Below are positions 45,661 through 57,999 of a DNA stretch of 64,000 nt, piece after piece (the first letter of the stretch is position 1; each line of letters opens with the position of its first letter). This DNA is from Cranoglanis bouderius (Eukaryota > Chordata > Actinopteri > Siluriformes > Cranoglanididae): the NCBI GenBank assembly GCA_023630585.1, contig CM042546.1:12814810-12878809 (forward strand), written 5' to 3'. Both the position numbers and the translations under genes were made by a program. The notes under the pieces are model-generated. The model ran no database searches. It was not told the origin of the DNA and saw nothing but the letters and a program-made list of their open reading frames with translations.

Positions 45661-47392
45661 TATTTTATCATTATATTTTTAGGGAGTGAAAGTTCCAGTG
45701 ACCTGGAAGCATTTTGCGATTGAGACGGCCCTTAAAATGGCCGACTCCCTGATCAGTGCCCTGACTACTGAACTAGGGAGCTGCTAATGAATGGCAAGCT
45801 GAAAAGTCGGCCACTCCTACTTCTCCCCCCAAGGTTTACGTCAAATCTGTATTTTTGAGATTTGAAGTTTTGAGATTTGTATTTAAGGGTTCAGATTTTT
45901 TTTTTTTTTTAATCTCAAAACAGTAATATGTATAACTAACACGTAATTTCAAATTATGTTTTCAAACGCAAATCCCATTTCTGGAAAATTAAAAGCAAAG
46001 AAAAAAAAATTGCATTCGCAAATATTATTATTATTTTTTTAAATACAGTTCAGAAAACCAAATATTTAATGTGATGTGTATAATTCAAATCTCTGAAATT
46101 CATATTCAAATACTTTCATCAGCTTCCAAGCTGGATATATGGTTTCGTGTCGGCATGTTACTATCCAACAACTTGATTAAATCGTGATGTTCACTGAATG
46201 AGGAAATCGCACTTACTGTAGCTAGCGATGTTTAAGCCATCTTTAGACAAACTGACTGTTCTTATAAGTATGTTCCTTACACAACATGATCTTTGCCGGA
46301 GGATAGTGAAGGCGAGATAAAAAATAAATAAAAAAATAAAAAAAAACCTTTCCCGTGTTGTTTTGTCAAAACATATTTATACTTTCTTAAACTATGTTAA
46401 GAATATTCGATATCGCCATCAGGATTCAGCCGCAGTGATGTCTGATGTGTTTTCCCAGACCGGTGTTTCTGTATCTCTCACACTCGTCCATGTACAAGAT
46501 GAACAAACGGAGAAAGAAAGGGAAGAAAGGGAGCTGCCATTAGAGCACAACAACACGACTCCTCACACATCACATCACTCCTGCATTATGTATTGAAAAG
46601 AACTACAAATAGATTCTCCTTTCCCACAAGTCTCTTTGCACTTCATCCCTTCTTTTTTTCTTCTCACTTGCTTTGTTAGTCTCTTATATAAAAAATATTT
46701 TACAAAATAAAACAACAACGCGCCTCTCTTTCTCTCTCTCTCGGTCATTAAATCTGGTAAAAGGCCTTTCAAATGCCGCACAATGGATAAATGCGAACCT
46801 CACATCAAGCTGCATACTTTGATCTTTAAGGGTCCGCCGGGAAAAGTGTTACAAAAAAGTTCCATTACCGTTTTCCAGAAAGGAAAAAACAAAAAAGCTA
46901 CTTAGAAAACTTTACCTGGCCTTGCGAATGGAGACTCCACTCTCTTTTCCCTAGCGTGACTGACCAAGAAGGCAAGGAATCAATTTTTTATGCTGCAAAG
47001 TCTCATTCTCGCATTATTCATAGCACACAGGGCATTATCCAGACTGTTCTGTACCAAGTACAGAACTGAAGCTGAGCACAAACAAATGAGGACGTCGTAA
47101 ATCTCAGCCGTTACAGACACGTCCTGCATTTCAATATTGCTTTTAACGCACAGTTGTTGTCACGCTCGCACCGTTTCCACTTCAGGGATTCCCCATCACT
47201 GTTCCATTACTTTAAAAGTGAACTTAGTGACTTTATGGTGATGATTTTTTTCTAGACCTAAGGGATCACATGCAGGGTCCGACTTCTCTGGGAGCTGTTA
47301 CAATTTCCTTTTAAAAATTTGCAAATAGTGGCAATTATAGTTGATCAAACAAGAGAAATTCTTTCTTTCAAAAAAAAAAAATGTTTAAATAA

Positions 47393-47393
<1 letters not shown>
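45661..47393. other. Flanking DNA without recognised genes
   Basis: Homopolymer runs near 45898-45912 and A/T-rich simple sequence at 46316-46345. No exon seen. Confidence 0.5.

Positions 47394-47440
<47 letters not shown>
47394..47440. repeat. (AAT)n microsatellite
   Basis: Trinucleotide ATA/AAT tract of about 40 bp, directly beside the hAT-like MITE at 47454. Confidence 0.95.
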
Positions 47441-47441
<1 letters not shown>

Positions 47442-47453
47442 ATTACGTTAGCT

Positions 47454-47780
47454 CAGGGGCTCTCAAGCTCTTCGCAGCCATGGACACCACTGACTGCAAA
47501 ATAAATTCCACACCACAGACCTCACATGAACATAATCCTAGAAATCTATTCAGATATTAAGCTCATTATTTAAATGTGTGCAATAACATTGTCCTTGTTT
47601 TTGCGTTACTGAGGTTCGGATTTAATCCATTCAATTCAAGTAAATCAGTGAAACCAGCTAATCAACTAGAAGAACTCAAGAAGAAATATTATAACCTTGT
47701 TAACAGTTGGCTGTGAAGTCCAACACCACTTCCACACCACATAAAAAAAGACCTCACAGACCTCACTTTGAGAATCTCTG
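47454..47780. mobile_element. hAT-like MITE (327 bp)
   Basis: Starts CAGGGGCTCTCAAGCTC; the other end, on the minus strand, starts CAGAGATTCTCAAAGTG. CAG ends with a CTCAA core are hAT-like. The 8-bp flanks CGTTAGCT (47446-47453) and CTTTATCT (47781-47788) agree at 6 of 8, a plausible aged target duplication. The interior repeats ACCACAGACCTCAC-type motifs. Non-coding. Confidence 0.6.
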
Positions 47781-49994
47781 CTTTATCTAGTTGTCATGTG
47801 ATTGCTAAGTTGTTTGAAAGCTTTTATGATGTATAAAATGCAAAAAATAATAATAATAATAAAAAAAAAAAAAACCCGGAAAAAAAAGTGACTGGAACTA
47901 CAATATCTTAACCTCAATGCAAAGGTTGATTTGTTCAATTAAACAACCCATCCCTACTCCAACAGATTGTTAGAGGAAGCCAACAAGGATATGATAACTC
48001 ATTGTGCCTAATGTATCATTCTTTAAGTTTTGTGTACATTTTTTTTTTTTTGTTCAAACAAAACTAACATTTTCTGCAAGTTTTGCTAAATTTTCATTAA
48101 CACAATCATTTTTTTTTTTTTTTTTTTTTTTCACTTTTCATGTTGAATAATTCTCAACAAAACAAGTTCATGCAAAGGCTGCTTTATACTTGGTGACACC
48201 TACAAAACTACAAAAGTGACCGCTAAACAGTGAAAGAGCGCCTCGTGATCATGGTGTGCAGCAAACCTTCCAATAATGCAGCTCAGCCACTGCAGCGCTT
48301 CGGCTACCATAGGCACACACTAACTCTTCGTTTTTTTTTTTATAGGGCACCATTACTATAGTTGAATAGCTAGTCTTTATTCAGGTATTAATATAATAAA
48401 AGACTGAGTTTTCAGAAATTGTTCACGAAAATTGAAGTGTCCAATTGAAATAAAGAGTCTCCCTTCTATGTAAATTTAGACAAAATAGAAATGTTTTTCC
48501 GAACTGATTAGATTAATGTGAATACCCCCATTTCTTGTGTAAATTCTTGACAATGCCCACTGTTTAAAAATAAAAATAAAAGGGTTAGTAATATTTTGAC
48601 CTTCTGACAGTTTGTCAGTTCCTTCAGAAAGTTTATAAACCAAAAATTATGTTTCCATTAGTAGGCTAGACAGTCCATTTGATACATAGTCCAGCTAAGC
48701 CTATATGTAATGGGAGCACCTGCAAAGCACTACCACTGGTCTATCATTTTCTACCTTGGCCTCTTATACAGCACTACAGCTGTAGAAATGTCCCATTTTT
48801 TTGCTATACAAGAGCTCCAAAATGACAGCCCTGACTCAGCATTCACAAGAATAAGCGCAAAGAATCAGTCCCATTAGCAGCAGAATAGTGATGTTTAGTA
48901 GGTTGGGAAATCTCACTATGGTTTGGTCCTGTAGGGTTTCTGATGGTGCTAGAAGTGTGGGGAATCAGCTCTCTAACTCTAATTGACAGCTTGAAAAAGT
49001 GCTTAATATGTTACCAAGTGGCACTCCTACACTGCCCTGTCGATAAAATGGCCTTTCCAGGACAGAAAAATAGGACAGGACAGGAAAATAGAGCTAAATC
49101 ACTTGCTGAGTTGAGGAACCAACAATCGTTATGACCTTACGAGGCTGAGAATGTCAGAAATCCCAAGTCAAGCACAGATTTTAAACCTTATTCGGTCCTG
49201 CCAACATTCAAGCATTTTGCATAGGAACTCAAAAATATTCCAAAAAAAAAAGAGTCTTCATTGTTTCCCTGGTAAAAGCGTCAACTGATTTACAAGTCTG
49301 GAATGATTGACAGTTGGAAGCCCAAAAATCAATCAACTATATGCATGTCATATATTAGACAAGTAGATAACTAATATTCGTTAGCTATATTTATTAGGGA
49401 TGTCACCAAATATTTTCAACCTGAAAATGGTCAAAACTGGCAGTCAGCAGAGAGAAAAGACTCGAAAAGTTGACCAAAATAAAAAAGAGAGATAGAAAAA
49501 AAAAAAAAAGATTCAATCAACTTTGAACAAAGTGTTGAAAAGAAAAGTTTAACCCCACCCTCTCGGCAAAATTACGCATTATTCCGTGTTTCTGAACTCC
49601 CACACGTTGAACAGTCGACACTTGCATGTCAGTCATATGCTTGTGTGGCACCTACGGGACTACATTACTTCCTCTCCCAGTTTGACATTATGAATTACCT
49701 CATCATTAATTTCTCATTTGTTAAACTTCATGTAAAATCCACCCCATGAGGAAAAAAAACACATCTAAAAAACGTTCACATGCAACCTATTTGCAGCAAC
49801 TTCTATACGAAGAATATCAACAAACTGTCACAAGCACATGATATACTGTATATCAATATATAAAGCTTTCACATGACTGCTCTGTAGTCACATAACCACG
49901 CCCACATCTCCACTTTGCTAAGCTGAATGAAATATTTTTGCCTCATTTATAAAGTGAGCGTCACCCACGTCATGTGTAATTTAATGCATTTCAT
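47781..49994. other. Flanking DNA without recognised genes
   Basis: Poly-T runs at 48040-48051 and 48109-48130, poly-A near 47861-47875 and 49497-49508. The segment 48240-48360 shares blocks with 12070-12230. No exon. Confidence 0.5.
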
Positions 49995-50320
49995 GTAGGG
50001 CTGTAATCGAGACCAACATTATTACGTTCAAGACCAGGAGGGTCCAAGGGGGGGGTCGAGGCCAAGTCAAGACTGAGTCAAGCCTTTATTCAACTAGTTG
50101 GCTTCATTTGTGCATGACGCCAGTGATTAGGCTGTTTTCTAGAAGAAGGAGCTACTTCTTCAGAAATATTGGATACACAAAGAAATGATGACACAAACAT
50201 CATTTTACAAACTTTCAGTCAAGACTTTATTTTTTAGCAAGACCAATGTTCAAGTCCATATACAAATGGTAAGAACTCTGAGAGGAGTCCTAATCGATAC
50301 AGAAAATGTCTCGAGACCGT
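49995..50320. repeat. Degraded GACCAAGTC-type fish repeat
   Basis: AGGGCTGTAATCGAGACC at the left and TGTCTCGAGACCGTAAAC at the right enclose repeated AAGTCAAGACTGAGTCAAG-type words. These resemble a common interspersed fish repeat; the family is not identified. Confidence 0.35.
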
Positions 50321-50790
50321 AAACATTTAAGTAATTACTGCAATGATTCCTTGCATACATTACAGCTGGTCTTGATTTGTTTTGTGGCAACAATTCCGGA
50401 GAGGAAGATTTTAAGAAAAGGCCCGAAATTCCACCTCTCCTTCTACAGCTAATAAATTATGCATGTGCTCAATTACCTCCATGCTGTCTTCTTGCAATCT
50501 CTGTCTGTTCACAAATCCTGCTGTTTTCCAGACTGACCAGATCTCACGTCTCACAGTCTCATGCCTTAGTCTCTCTAGTTTTTTTTTTTTTTTTGGTGCA
50601 CTTTCATTTCAAGGACGCTGGAGTGACGGAACGTTCTGTTTTGTGAAGGAAAACATATTAATCTGAACCCTGATCTGCACGCTGGACTCCAAGCCGAAGT
50701 AAATAATGAGCAACTCCCACACTTTTTTTATTTTTTTCACCACGAGTCTGGCTTCAAGGCAAAGTCACCTGCTCATTAGACGAGGCGCGT

Positions 50791-50870
<80 letters not shown>

Positions 50871-52245
50871 CATGCCACTGATGGCCCACGCCAAAAGACA
50901 AACACACCCACACACGAAAAAAACACCTAATTAATAGCTCTATACAAAACATAGGATTTCAATCAATAAACATACATACAAAGGAGACAGCCACATCCTG
51001 CAAACCCCATGAGGTCAGGACCGTGCCATTTGATAATTCGATTAGGAACGTCACATCAGTCAAGCACATGATGCTTCATAAAAGCCAAATCACACTGTCA
51101 CGACTCGTCTGTTCACGGATAATTTAGTCTTAGCCACGTAACGCTTGTTTTGCCATACTGTGAATCACAAATGATTTTTATAGCCTGGATAGCAAGTGGA
51201 ATAATAGCAAACCGCCGAGTTCGCAGCAAGTGTTGGAGCAGAACGTAAATGTTTTAAGAAGGAAAAAAGATAAAACAATGGTTTATCTGAGCCCGAGTGT
51301 CAGACAGGATCGGTCAAATGTTTGGACGTACCTGCTCATATGAAATAATACAAATATGATATTATATTTTACAAAGCATAAAAATGCAGTACACGGTCAT
51401 TTTTACAATGTATAGGTGCAGGCATGCAAGAGCTCGTCCGTATACAGTATACGGTATACAGTACATCAGCCTTGCAACAAATGTTAATTTTTATACCAAC
51501 CTCATTCACTCCAACACCAGACATTTCTAATTCTGGTGAAATAATTATTTTGATTTTGCTATTCGACAGACGTTCCAGAGAGTAGATGTTGCACAGTCAT
51601 AAGGAAGCATGCTTACTACCCGTCTTAGCGCTATAGAATTATTCTTGCACATAGTGGTCAAAAATGGGAACTACAAGAAGTGCAAATAGAGGCTCATTGG
51701 GGCAGGAATCACGCTGTCTCACACTCGAGGGAGAAGCAACGGAGAAAAGAGCTAATAACACGGCTGCAAGGTTCCCTTTTTTTTGTTTTCTGAGCAGATA
51801 ATTGGAAATAACTCTCCACAATAATATATTTCCACAAACAAAGGCAAAGTGTACCTGCAGGCAGTGTGTATGATATACTGTACAGCACCATTTCTATTCT
51901 GAGATATATTGTAAAGATTGGGAGAGGGACAGGTGGATAATATTGTATCTTCAATTTCTGACAATAAAAACTTTGGGTCCTTCCTGGACCCTCATAGAAA
52001 CTGTGAAATGCTTCCACACAGTAGACTTTTTCACCATTAATTTGCTGCTCAAATGATTTATATAATTATATAATTCTCACTTTCTTCATGTCATTTCTTA
52101 AAACTGGAATAACAGAACACCAAATGCAACTGAATAACATTAGAATTATATTTTGGAATATCAAAACTCAACTGATTAACTGTCGTATTTTTGAAGAGAA
52201 TGTGTGGAAGGAATGGAGACTCTGGTCTAAACACACAGCTCATAC
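50321..52245. other. Flanking DNA with a long CA microsatellite
   Basis: A (CA)n tract of about 78 bp at 50791-50868. Short frames near 50377-50666 and 51639-52017 lack recognised domains. Confidence 0.5.
50791..50868. repeat. (CA)n microsatellite
   Basis: Pure CA repeat of about 39 units. It makes poly-TH frames. Confidence 0.97.
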
Positions 52246-52453
52246 CTGGTGCTGTGATGATCAAGATGGTGAAGATGGTCAGTGCCAGCTCAGGACTCTC
52301 ATGAAGCTTGTGGTGCTGATGATTCAGTTTTGGAGCTCCAGAAAAAGACAAACTTCTGTGATTCCACTTGAAATCAAGTTTATCTGTATTAAATGATTTA
52401 TTTATTGTAACAGGACAAGACAACTGGAGAACAAACTCACTACTAAACTCCAT
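52246..52453 (-). other. Possible first exon on the minus strand (69 codons plus donor)
   Basis: An ATG with G at -3 and +4 opens a 69-codon frame (starting MEFSSEFVLQL) ending in a hydrophobic LALTIFTILIITAP, then CACCAG and GTATGA, a fair donor in phase 1, as in many secreted-protein first exons. Upstream on the same strand are CCGCCCC (GC-box-like) and CCAATCAG (CCAAT box), at about 80-110 bp from the ATG. I recognise no family, and the hydrophobic segment is too far from the start for an ordinary signal peptide. Weak. Confidence 0.25.
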
Positions 52454-52567
52454 AACGAGTCGTTAACACGAAGCAGGTGTGTGAGAGGAGCCCTGGGCAG
52501 CTGAGCTGAGTTCTGATTGGAGGAGGTGGATAAAGGGGCGGGCAAGGATGTGATATACATATATGTA

Positions 52568-52605
<38 letters not shown>

Positions 52606-52993
52606 TACTGTACATAATGAAGTTGCTGTTGCCATTGCTGAAGTTGCTATTAGTCCTAGGATCAAGCAAAGGAACGAAAAATTAAAAAAGCATGTAGCTA
52701 AATCGTGTATTTTACTAAATTGGGTCGTGTCAGCTTAAAAGTTCACTAAAAGTAGCATGATGTTGGAAAGGAAATTAGCAAATAAATATAAAGGGAAATT
52801 ATTTATTTACATATAGCCAAATAACAGTCTAAAACAAACAAACAAACAAACAAAATAATACATTAATTAAACTTTTAATGAAGTTGCTCTTATTACTAGA
52901 AGTACATAAAAAAAAAAAAAATCTTATTCCTTCCGTTATTTGATCATGTTTGTTGTTTGTTTCTTGTTCTTATTAACAGGCTCAAATTAAAGG

Positions 52994-53080
<87 letters not shown>

Positions 53081-53316
53081 AATCTTGAATAAATTTGATC
53101 TACTGATTGGATAATAAATCGGACTGCATCAACTTACACTCACTAATTATAGCGTGATGCTGCATATGAAAGTACTGAAATTAGTGAATAAATATGGGGA
53201 AAATAATTTATTTGCCCATCATAAAACAACACAATAAATAAAACACACACACAAACAAATAAATAATTGAGCACTTTGAGATTTTCCTCAAATGAAAAGA
53301 TCAGTATGAATAAAAT

Positions 53317-53381
<65 letters not shown>

Positions 53382-54430
53382 AAGTAGCTTTTGGAATTAA
53401 TTAATAAATATAGGGGCAAAAAAGGAGCACAGATAAATAAATAAACCAAACAATGTAAAGTGGGTTGTTAAATAAGGTATATAAAAAAAAAGAAGGAAAA
53501 AAAAAACATGTATATAAACTTGAATAAAGTGGAATTAACAAGTAAATACAGAGAATTAAAAATAAATAAATAAATGAAACAGATAAATAAATAAATAAAT
53601 AAATAAAGTAAGTTACAGCTGTAACCGTGTAGTCATTAAATAAAATAACCATCCAAGTTCATATGAGCTAAAAATGAAAGAGCCAGAGGAAGCTTCCGGG
53701 CCATTCTGATTTAACCAACTGAAACGTTTGTATCAGGACGAGGTTAAAGCACCGATGTTTAAAAAGATGTCAGCATCATCCTAGATAATCACATCATCCT
53801 AAAAGTTTTTGTTTCTTTTGGCTTCACTCGAGTGTCTCTCAGTGCAGTAGAAGGTCACGCTGATGAGATGTCTGGCTCTTGAAAAAATAAATGTTGAGCA
53901 GATAGATGGTCTTTTTTTTTCTCCTTAAATGTATAAAGCTAGTTATAAATGCTTGCAACATCTACCTGCGGGTATAGGATGAATTTATGATACACATTTG
54001 GTGTAGAAAAAGGACTGAAACATTTGGATCTGTCTCTTTAATAATTTAACCTGATGTATTAAGTGGATATATGACTTTAATAAGACATGATAGAGTTGTT
54101 AACTTTTCTGGCCAGATAAATGACTAATATCTCTCATATTACACAAAAACACCGTACATGGCAATTCTGAAAAGATTTTTGTTGTGCTATTTGATTTCCA
54201 ACCTTTATAAACCATTACAATCAGGTTTACTGTCTAGAATATCACCTGGAGGGAAATATTAATTAATGAGCAGTGCACATAGTGAAGAATATCTGCTGCA
54301 TAAAACTATAATGAAAATAAATCTAGTAGACAGGAAGTGCACTGATCTTACTTTATGTAATTATGGATTACATTAATAAAAAAAAAAAAAAGATATATGG
54401 AGAGGAAAAAAATGCTACATATTATTCTTT
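52454..54430. other. Microsatellite-dense flanking DNA
   Basis: Contains (TA)n at 52570-52603 and 52997-53079, (TTA)n at 53319-53380 and many (AAAT)n patches at 53230-53610. Frames here encode poly-YI and poly-LF products of the repeats. Confidence 0.8.
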
Positions 54431-54865
54431 ACGGCCAGTCAGGTCATTTTATTAGGAATACCCATACTCATATTCATGCAGTTATCCTTTAGCAACAGCA
54501 TGAAATCATACAGATACAGGTTAAGAGCTTCAGTTCATCTTCAGATCAAACATCAAAATAGGGAAACATGTGGTCTCAGTGATTTTTGACCATGCCTGGT
54601 TTGTGTGTTTCAGAAACTTTCTGATCTTCTGCGATTGTTTCACAGAATGGTGCGGAAAACAAAAAAACATCCATTGAGCAACAGTTCAAGAGGTGGAAGC
54701 GTGAGAGATCAGAAGCCAGACTGGTTCAAGCTTACAGGAAGGCTACGGTAACTCAAATAACCACCCTGTACAACCATGGTGAGCAGAAAAGCATCTCAAA
54801 ACACACACGAACCTTGAGGCAGATGGTATACAACAGCAGAAAACCCCATCAAGTTCCACTCTACA
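54431..54865 (+). mobile_element. Tc1/mariner remnant (5' half)
   Basis: Begins with an inverted-repeat-like ACGGCCAGTCAGGTCATTTT (54431) and continues through leader blocks (AGATACAGGTTAAGAGCTTC) into a decayed transposase N-terminal region (GCCAGACTGGTTCAAGC, AGGCTACGGTAACTCA, GAACCTTGAGGCAGATGG). It stops near 54865. Many indels, no frame longer than some tens of codons, no catalytic region. A different Tc1 family from the others in the window. Confidence 0.75.
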
Positions 54866-55281
54866 ACCGGTTTGAAGTCTCTATCACTAAGAAAAAAAGA
54901 AAGCGCAGAACAACAATTAGTGTTTTCTGGATCGTGTGAACCGAATGCAAATGAATGAGTGCCTTCATTGGTATTTAACTGTATGCAGTGTGTTTTGGTG
55001 GGTGTTAATTAACACCTCTTTCCATCATTATCTGTTTGGTATTAGGACTTGCTTTTTCTCATCAAAAACGCACACACAAATGCAAATGTGTTACATAACG
55101 CTGCACGCAGACTGTCTAATGATGGTGCAGACATTTTTCTATTCCAGGGCTGATTCTGTTTATTCTGGAGCTTGAAAAACCAGCTCTATACTTTTGAGTG
55201 AGGGTTTAATGGAGAGTTAGGGCTTAGCTTCCTAAAAGGGTTCTTCTTGAAACACTTGCTAATAAGGAAACCATCAGTTGT

Positions 55282-55604
55282 AATTACATAGCATGTTTGC
55301 CTCACGCCTCCGGGGTTGGGGGTTCAAATCCTGCCTCCGCCCAGTGTGCGTGAAGTTTGCGTGTTCTCCTCGTGCTTCAGGAGTTTCCTCCGGGTACTCC
55401 GGTTTCCTCCTGCATTCCAAAGACATGTGCTGTAGGCTGATTGGCATTTCCAAATTGTCCGTAGTGTGCGATTGTGCCCTGAGATGGGTTGACAACACCG
55501 TCCAGGGTGCCTCCCGCCTTGTGCGCCGAGTTCCATGGTATAGATTCCAGGCTCCCCCATGACCCTGTGTAGGATAAGTGGTATGGAAAATGGATGGATG
55601 GAAG
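55282..55604 (+). mobile_element. tRNA-headed teleost interspersed repeat, copy 1
   Basis: A tRNA-like start with GGGGGTTCAAATCCTGCC (B box, 55319-55336), then the conserved body TCCGGGTACTCCGGTTTCCT, CCAAAGACATG, TAGGCTGATTGGCATTTCC and CCATGACCCTG, and a (GGAT)n-type tail near 55590. Overlapping open frames on both strands are repeat-derived. Confidence 0.8.
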
Positions 55605-55700
55605 GACTTAGATGTGCTAAACAGAATGTAGGTTCAACTGCTTTTTGTATCTTGTAGTGTACACCTCAAGGGTTCTTTATAAGATCTTTTGTTAATCTAC

Positions 55701-56020
55701 AGGGTGGCATGGTGGTACATTTGGGTAGTGTTGCTGCATCACAGCTCCAGAGTTCCTAGTTCGATCCTGAGCTTGGGTTACTGTCAGTGTGGAGTTTTGC
55801 ATGTTCTCCCTGTGTCCACATGGGGTTCCTCAGGGTTCTCCGGTTTCCTCCAACATCCAAAAAAAAAAAGTTAGTAGGTGGATTGGCTATGCTAAATTGC
55901 CCCAAGGTGGTGAAATGGTGAATTGGTGTCCCATCCAGGGTGTATTCCCAACTTACGTCCATTGTTCCTGGGACTGCCTCGGGATCCACAGGATAAAGGC
56001 ACTTACTAAAGATAAATAAA
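55701..56020 (+). mobile_element. tRNA-headed teleost interspersed repeat, copy 2
   Basis: Same family and strand as copy 1, about 100 bp further on. The head GGCATGGTGGTACATTTGG is followed by AGTTCGATCCTGAGC (B-box-like), then CATGTTCTCCCTGTGTCC, GGTTCTCCGGTTTCCTCC and GTCCCATCCAGGGTGTATTC. The 3' end differs from copy 1 (GGATAAAGGCACTTACTAAA). Confidence 0.78.
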
Positions 56021-56169
56021 CTAATAAATTAACCTAAAAAATTCATGTAGGTTTTAAGCAAAAATGTTCTAGCTACGTTTTCGTAGAGCAACATGCAGTT
56101 TACGTAACTACTCTTTTGACAGGAGTGTCCACTTAGTCCAATTCCGAAGTCCTGATTTCGGAAGAAATG

Positions 56170-56330
56170 CGTAATTGTTGGCATGGTGATGTTTTCTGTA
56201 AGGAGATGTTTATTTAACATTTATGGAAGGAGTCTCCAGTGTGAGTGCTTTGGAACAGTTTTCCACCATTGGAAGGACTTCAGGATTGAGGAGTTTACGT
56301 TTTACAGTTGTAGAGCCCGCTATTTGTGAA
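56170..56330 (+). repeat. Fragment shared with 23500-23660
   Basis: GTAAGGAGATGTTTATTTAA and GGAAGGAGTCTCCAGTGTGA, then GTGCTTTGGAACAGTT and GAGTTTACGTTTTACAG, match 23520-23640 in order. Part of the CCAAT-bearing MITE or a repeat linked to it. Confidence 0.6.
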
Positions 56331-56536
56331 GGTGGGTGGGAAGGGGGACTTGGGAGACAGGCGGACTTTGGCAGAGCTTCTGGGCTCACTTTATTTTTCC
56401 AACAGGTGCTTTTCAGCGCTCTCTCGACAACTCAACTGGGGGAAAAAAACAACATAAAACACAATCCTAATATTTCAGGGCTTTCACCTTGATCAAGTTC
56501 ACCAACACTTTCCAAGCTCACGCTTCGGGCGTTGTT

Positions 56537-56592
<56 letters not shown>

Positions 56593-57999
56593 GTGCGAGC
56601 TCCATCACGCTCTGTCCCTCTCTATCAGGTTCATAGTGTTCTCCTGAAAGGACACAATACCCAAATAATTAAATCACACATATATCACACATATGTGAGA
56701 CTCATCACGCATTACCCACCAGCTCAACCCGCCTCCTCTCCGTCCGCAGATAATGCACGGCCACGCCCCCGCCCCCACAACAGTTTCTCAATAACATCAC
56801 AAGCTTCTAGATAACTTCTACAGAGGTAAATGGAGAGGCTGGTGAAGGAACGGCTATTTTACCAGAAGCGATAACAGGAAATAACTTTCGCAGACCTTTT
56901 AAAACATTAAGTAAATAAAACATTATGTTTCATTCATTAATATACAAAAAAAAAAACACATTGGATCGTGCAGTTGTTGGAAAATAATCTACTTCAGCGT
57001 GGTCAGAGTAACTCCGCTGCATCACACCATGCCACTGTTGATTATTTTCCTATAACAGAACACCCCCATGTGCTTTATTCCTTACAGATCTGGCAATGAA
57101 TGAATGTGAGCTCATATGTTCTCCATGCCTTTTCTTATTTTTCCTCAGAGTGGATGCTGTGTGTCTCCTTCAGCCCTGGGGTCAGCATCGACCACGCCAC
57201 AGTCGTATACAAAAGAGGATAAACACTCGCTGCTTCTTGCGTTCAGTCTTGATAAGCAACATCCCTTGAGCCTACGAGCTGAATTCTTCATGAGTCCCTC
57301 TGTCTTCTTGAGTTTGACTGATGCATTATTTAGGTTACCTGTGATGTTTTGAAACTGCCGTTAATAATGGATGGCAGAAACAGAATGTGTAAGTGTATAT
57401 GTGAATGTGTGTGTGTGTGTGTGTGGGTTGTGAGAGGGGGGATTGGGTTAGTCTAAATACTGAGTGGTGAAGCTAATGAAGGCCAGTAATCCTCTCCACC
57501 TCCATGGTTCTGTTTAAAGAGGATGAATCTGCTCCCTGGGGTCAGCTGGAAACGCCTCTAATTCCCCTGTGGACGTCTTCGAGCAGTCTCCGTACTGAGG
57601 TGTACTGGACTGGGTTATCGCTATTGATCTACACTGAGCTCATGAAGCTGTTCTTCCTTTTCTGGAGGCTTCGATGCCTGCAAGAAGGCCAGTTCTGGGC
57701 ACCCTTATTGCTCGTAAATCTCATTTCAAAATATACCACTGGGGACGACCAAGAATCAATTTATACTTGAACAAAAAAAAAAAGAAAAACTTTTTTTTTT
57801 TTTGGACAAATTATCATTTTCACAAATGTGCATGCTTGCAAACATCAACCACACGCTTTTCTTTCATTGTATTTGCTTTCCTATTACAATGCAAGAGGAG
57901 GTGGAAGGTTTAAAATAAAAAATAAAAAAGACATCTATTTCATATGCCAACATGCAACATTAAATGAGTCACTAAAATCATGGAACTATAACACTTTTA
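56331..57999. other. Flanking DNA without recognised genes
   Basis: Contains (TG)n at 56535-56589 and 57407-57424 and a poly-A/poly-T pair at 57772-57802. Short frames (57116-57352 and 57504-57770) have no domain. Confidence 0.5.

Noticed and set aside
52997..53652. Frames rich in IY and LFIYL
   Set aside because: Products of (TA)n and (AAAT)n simple repeats.
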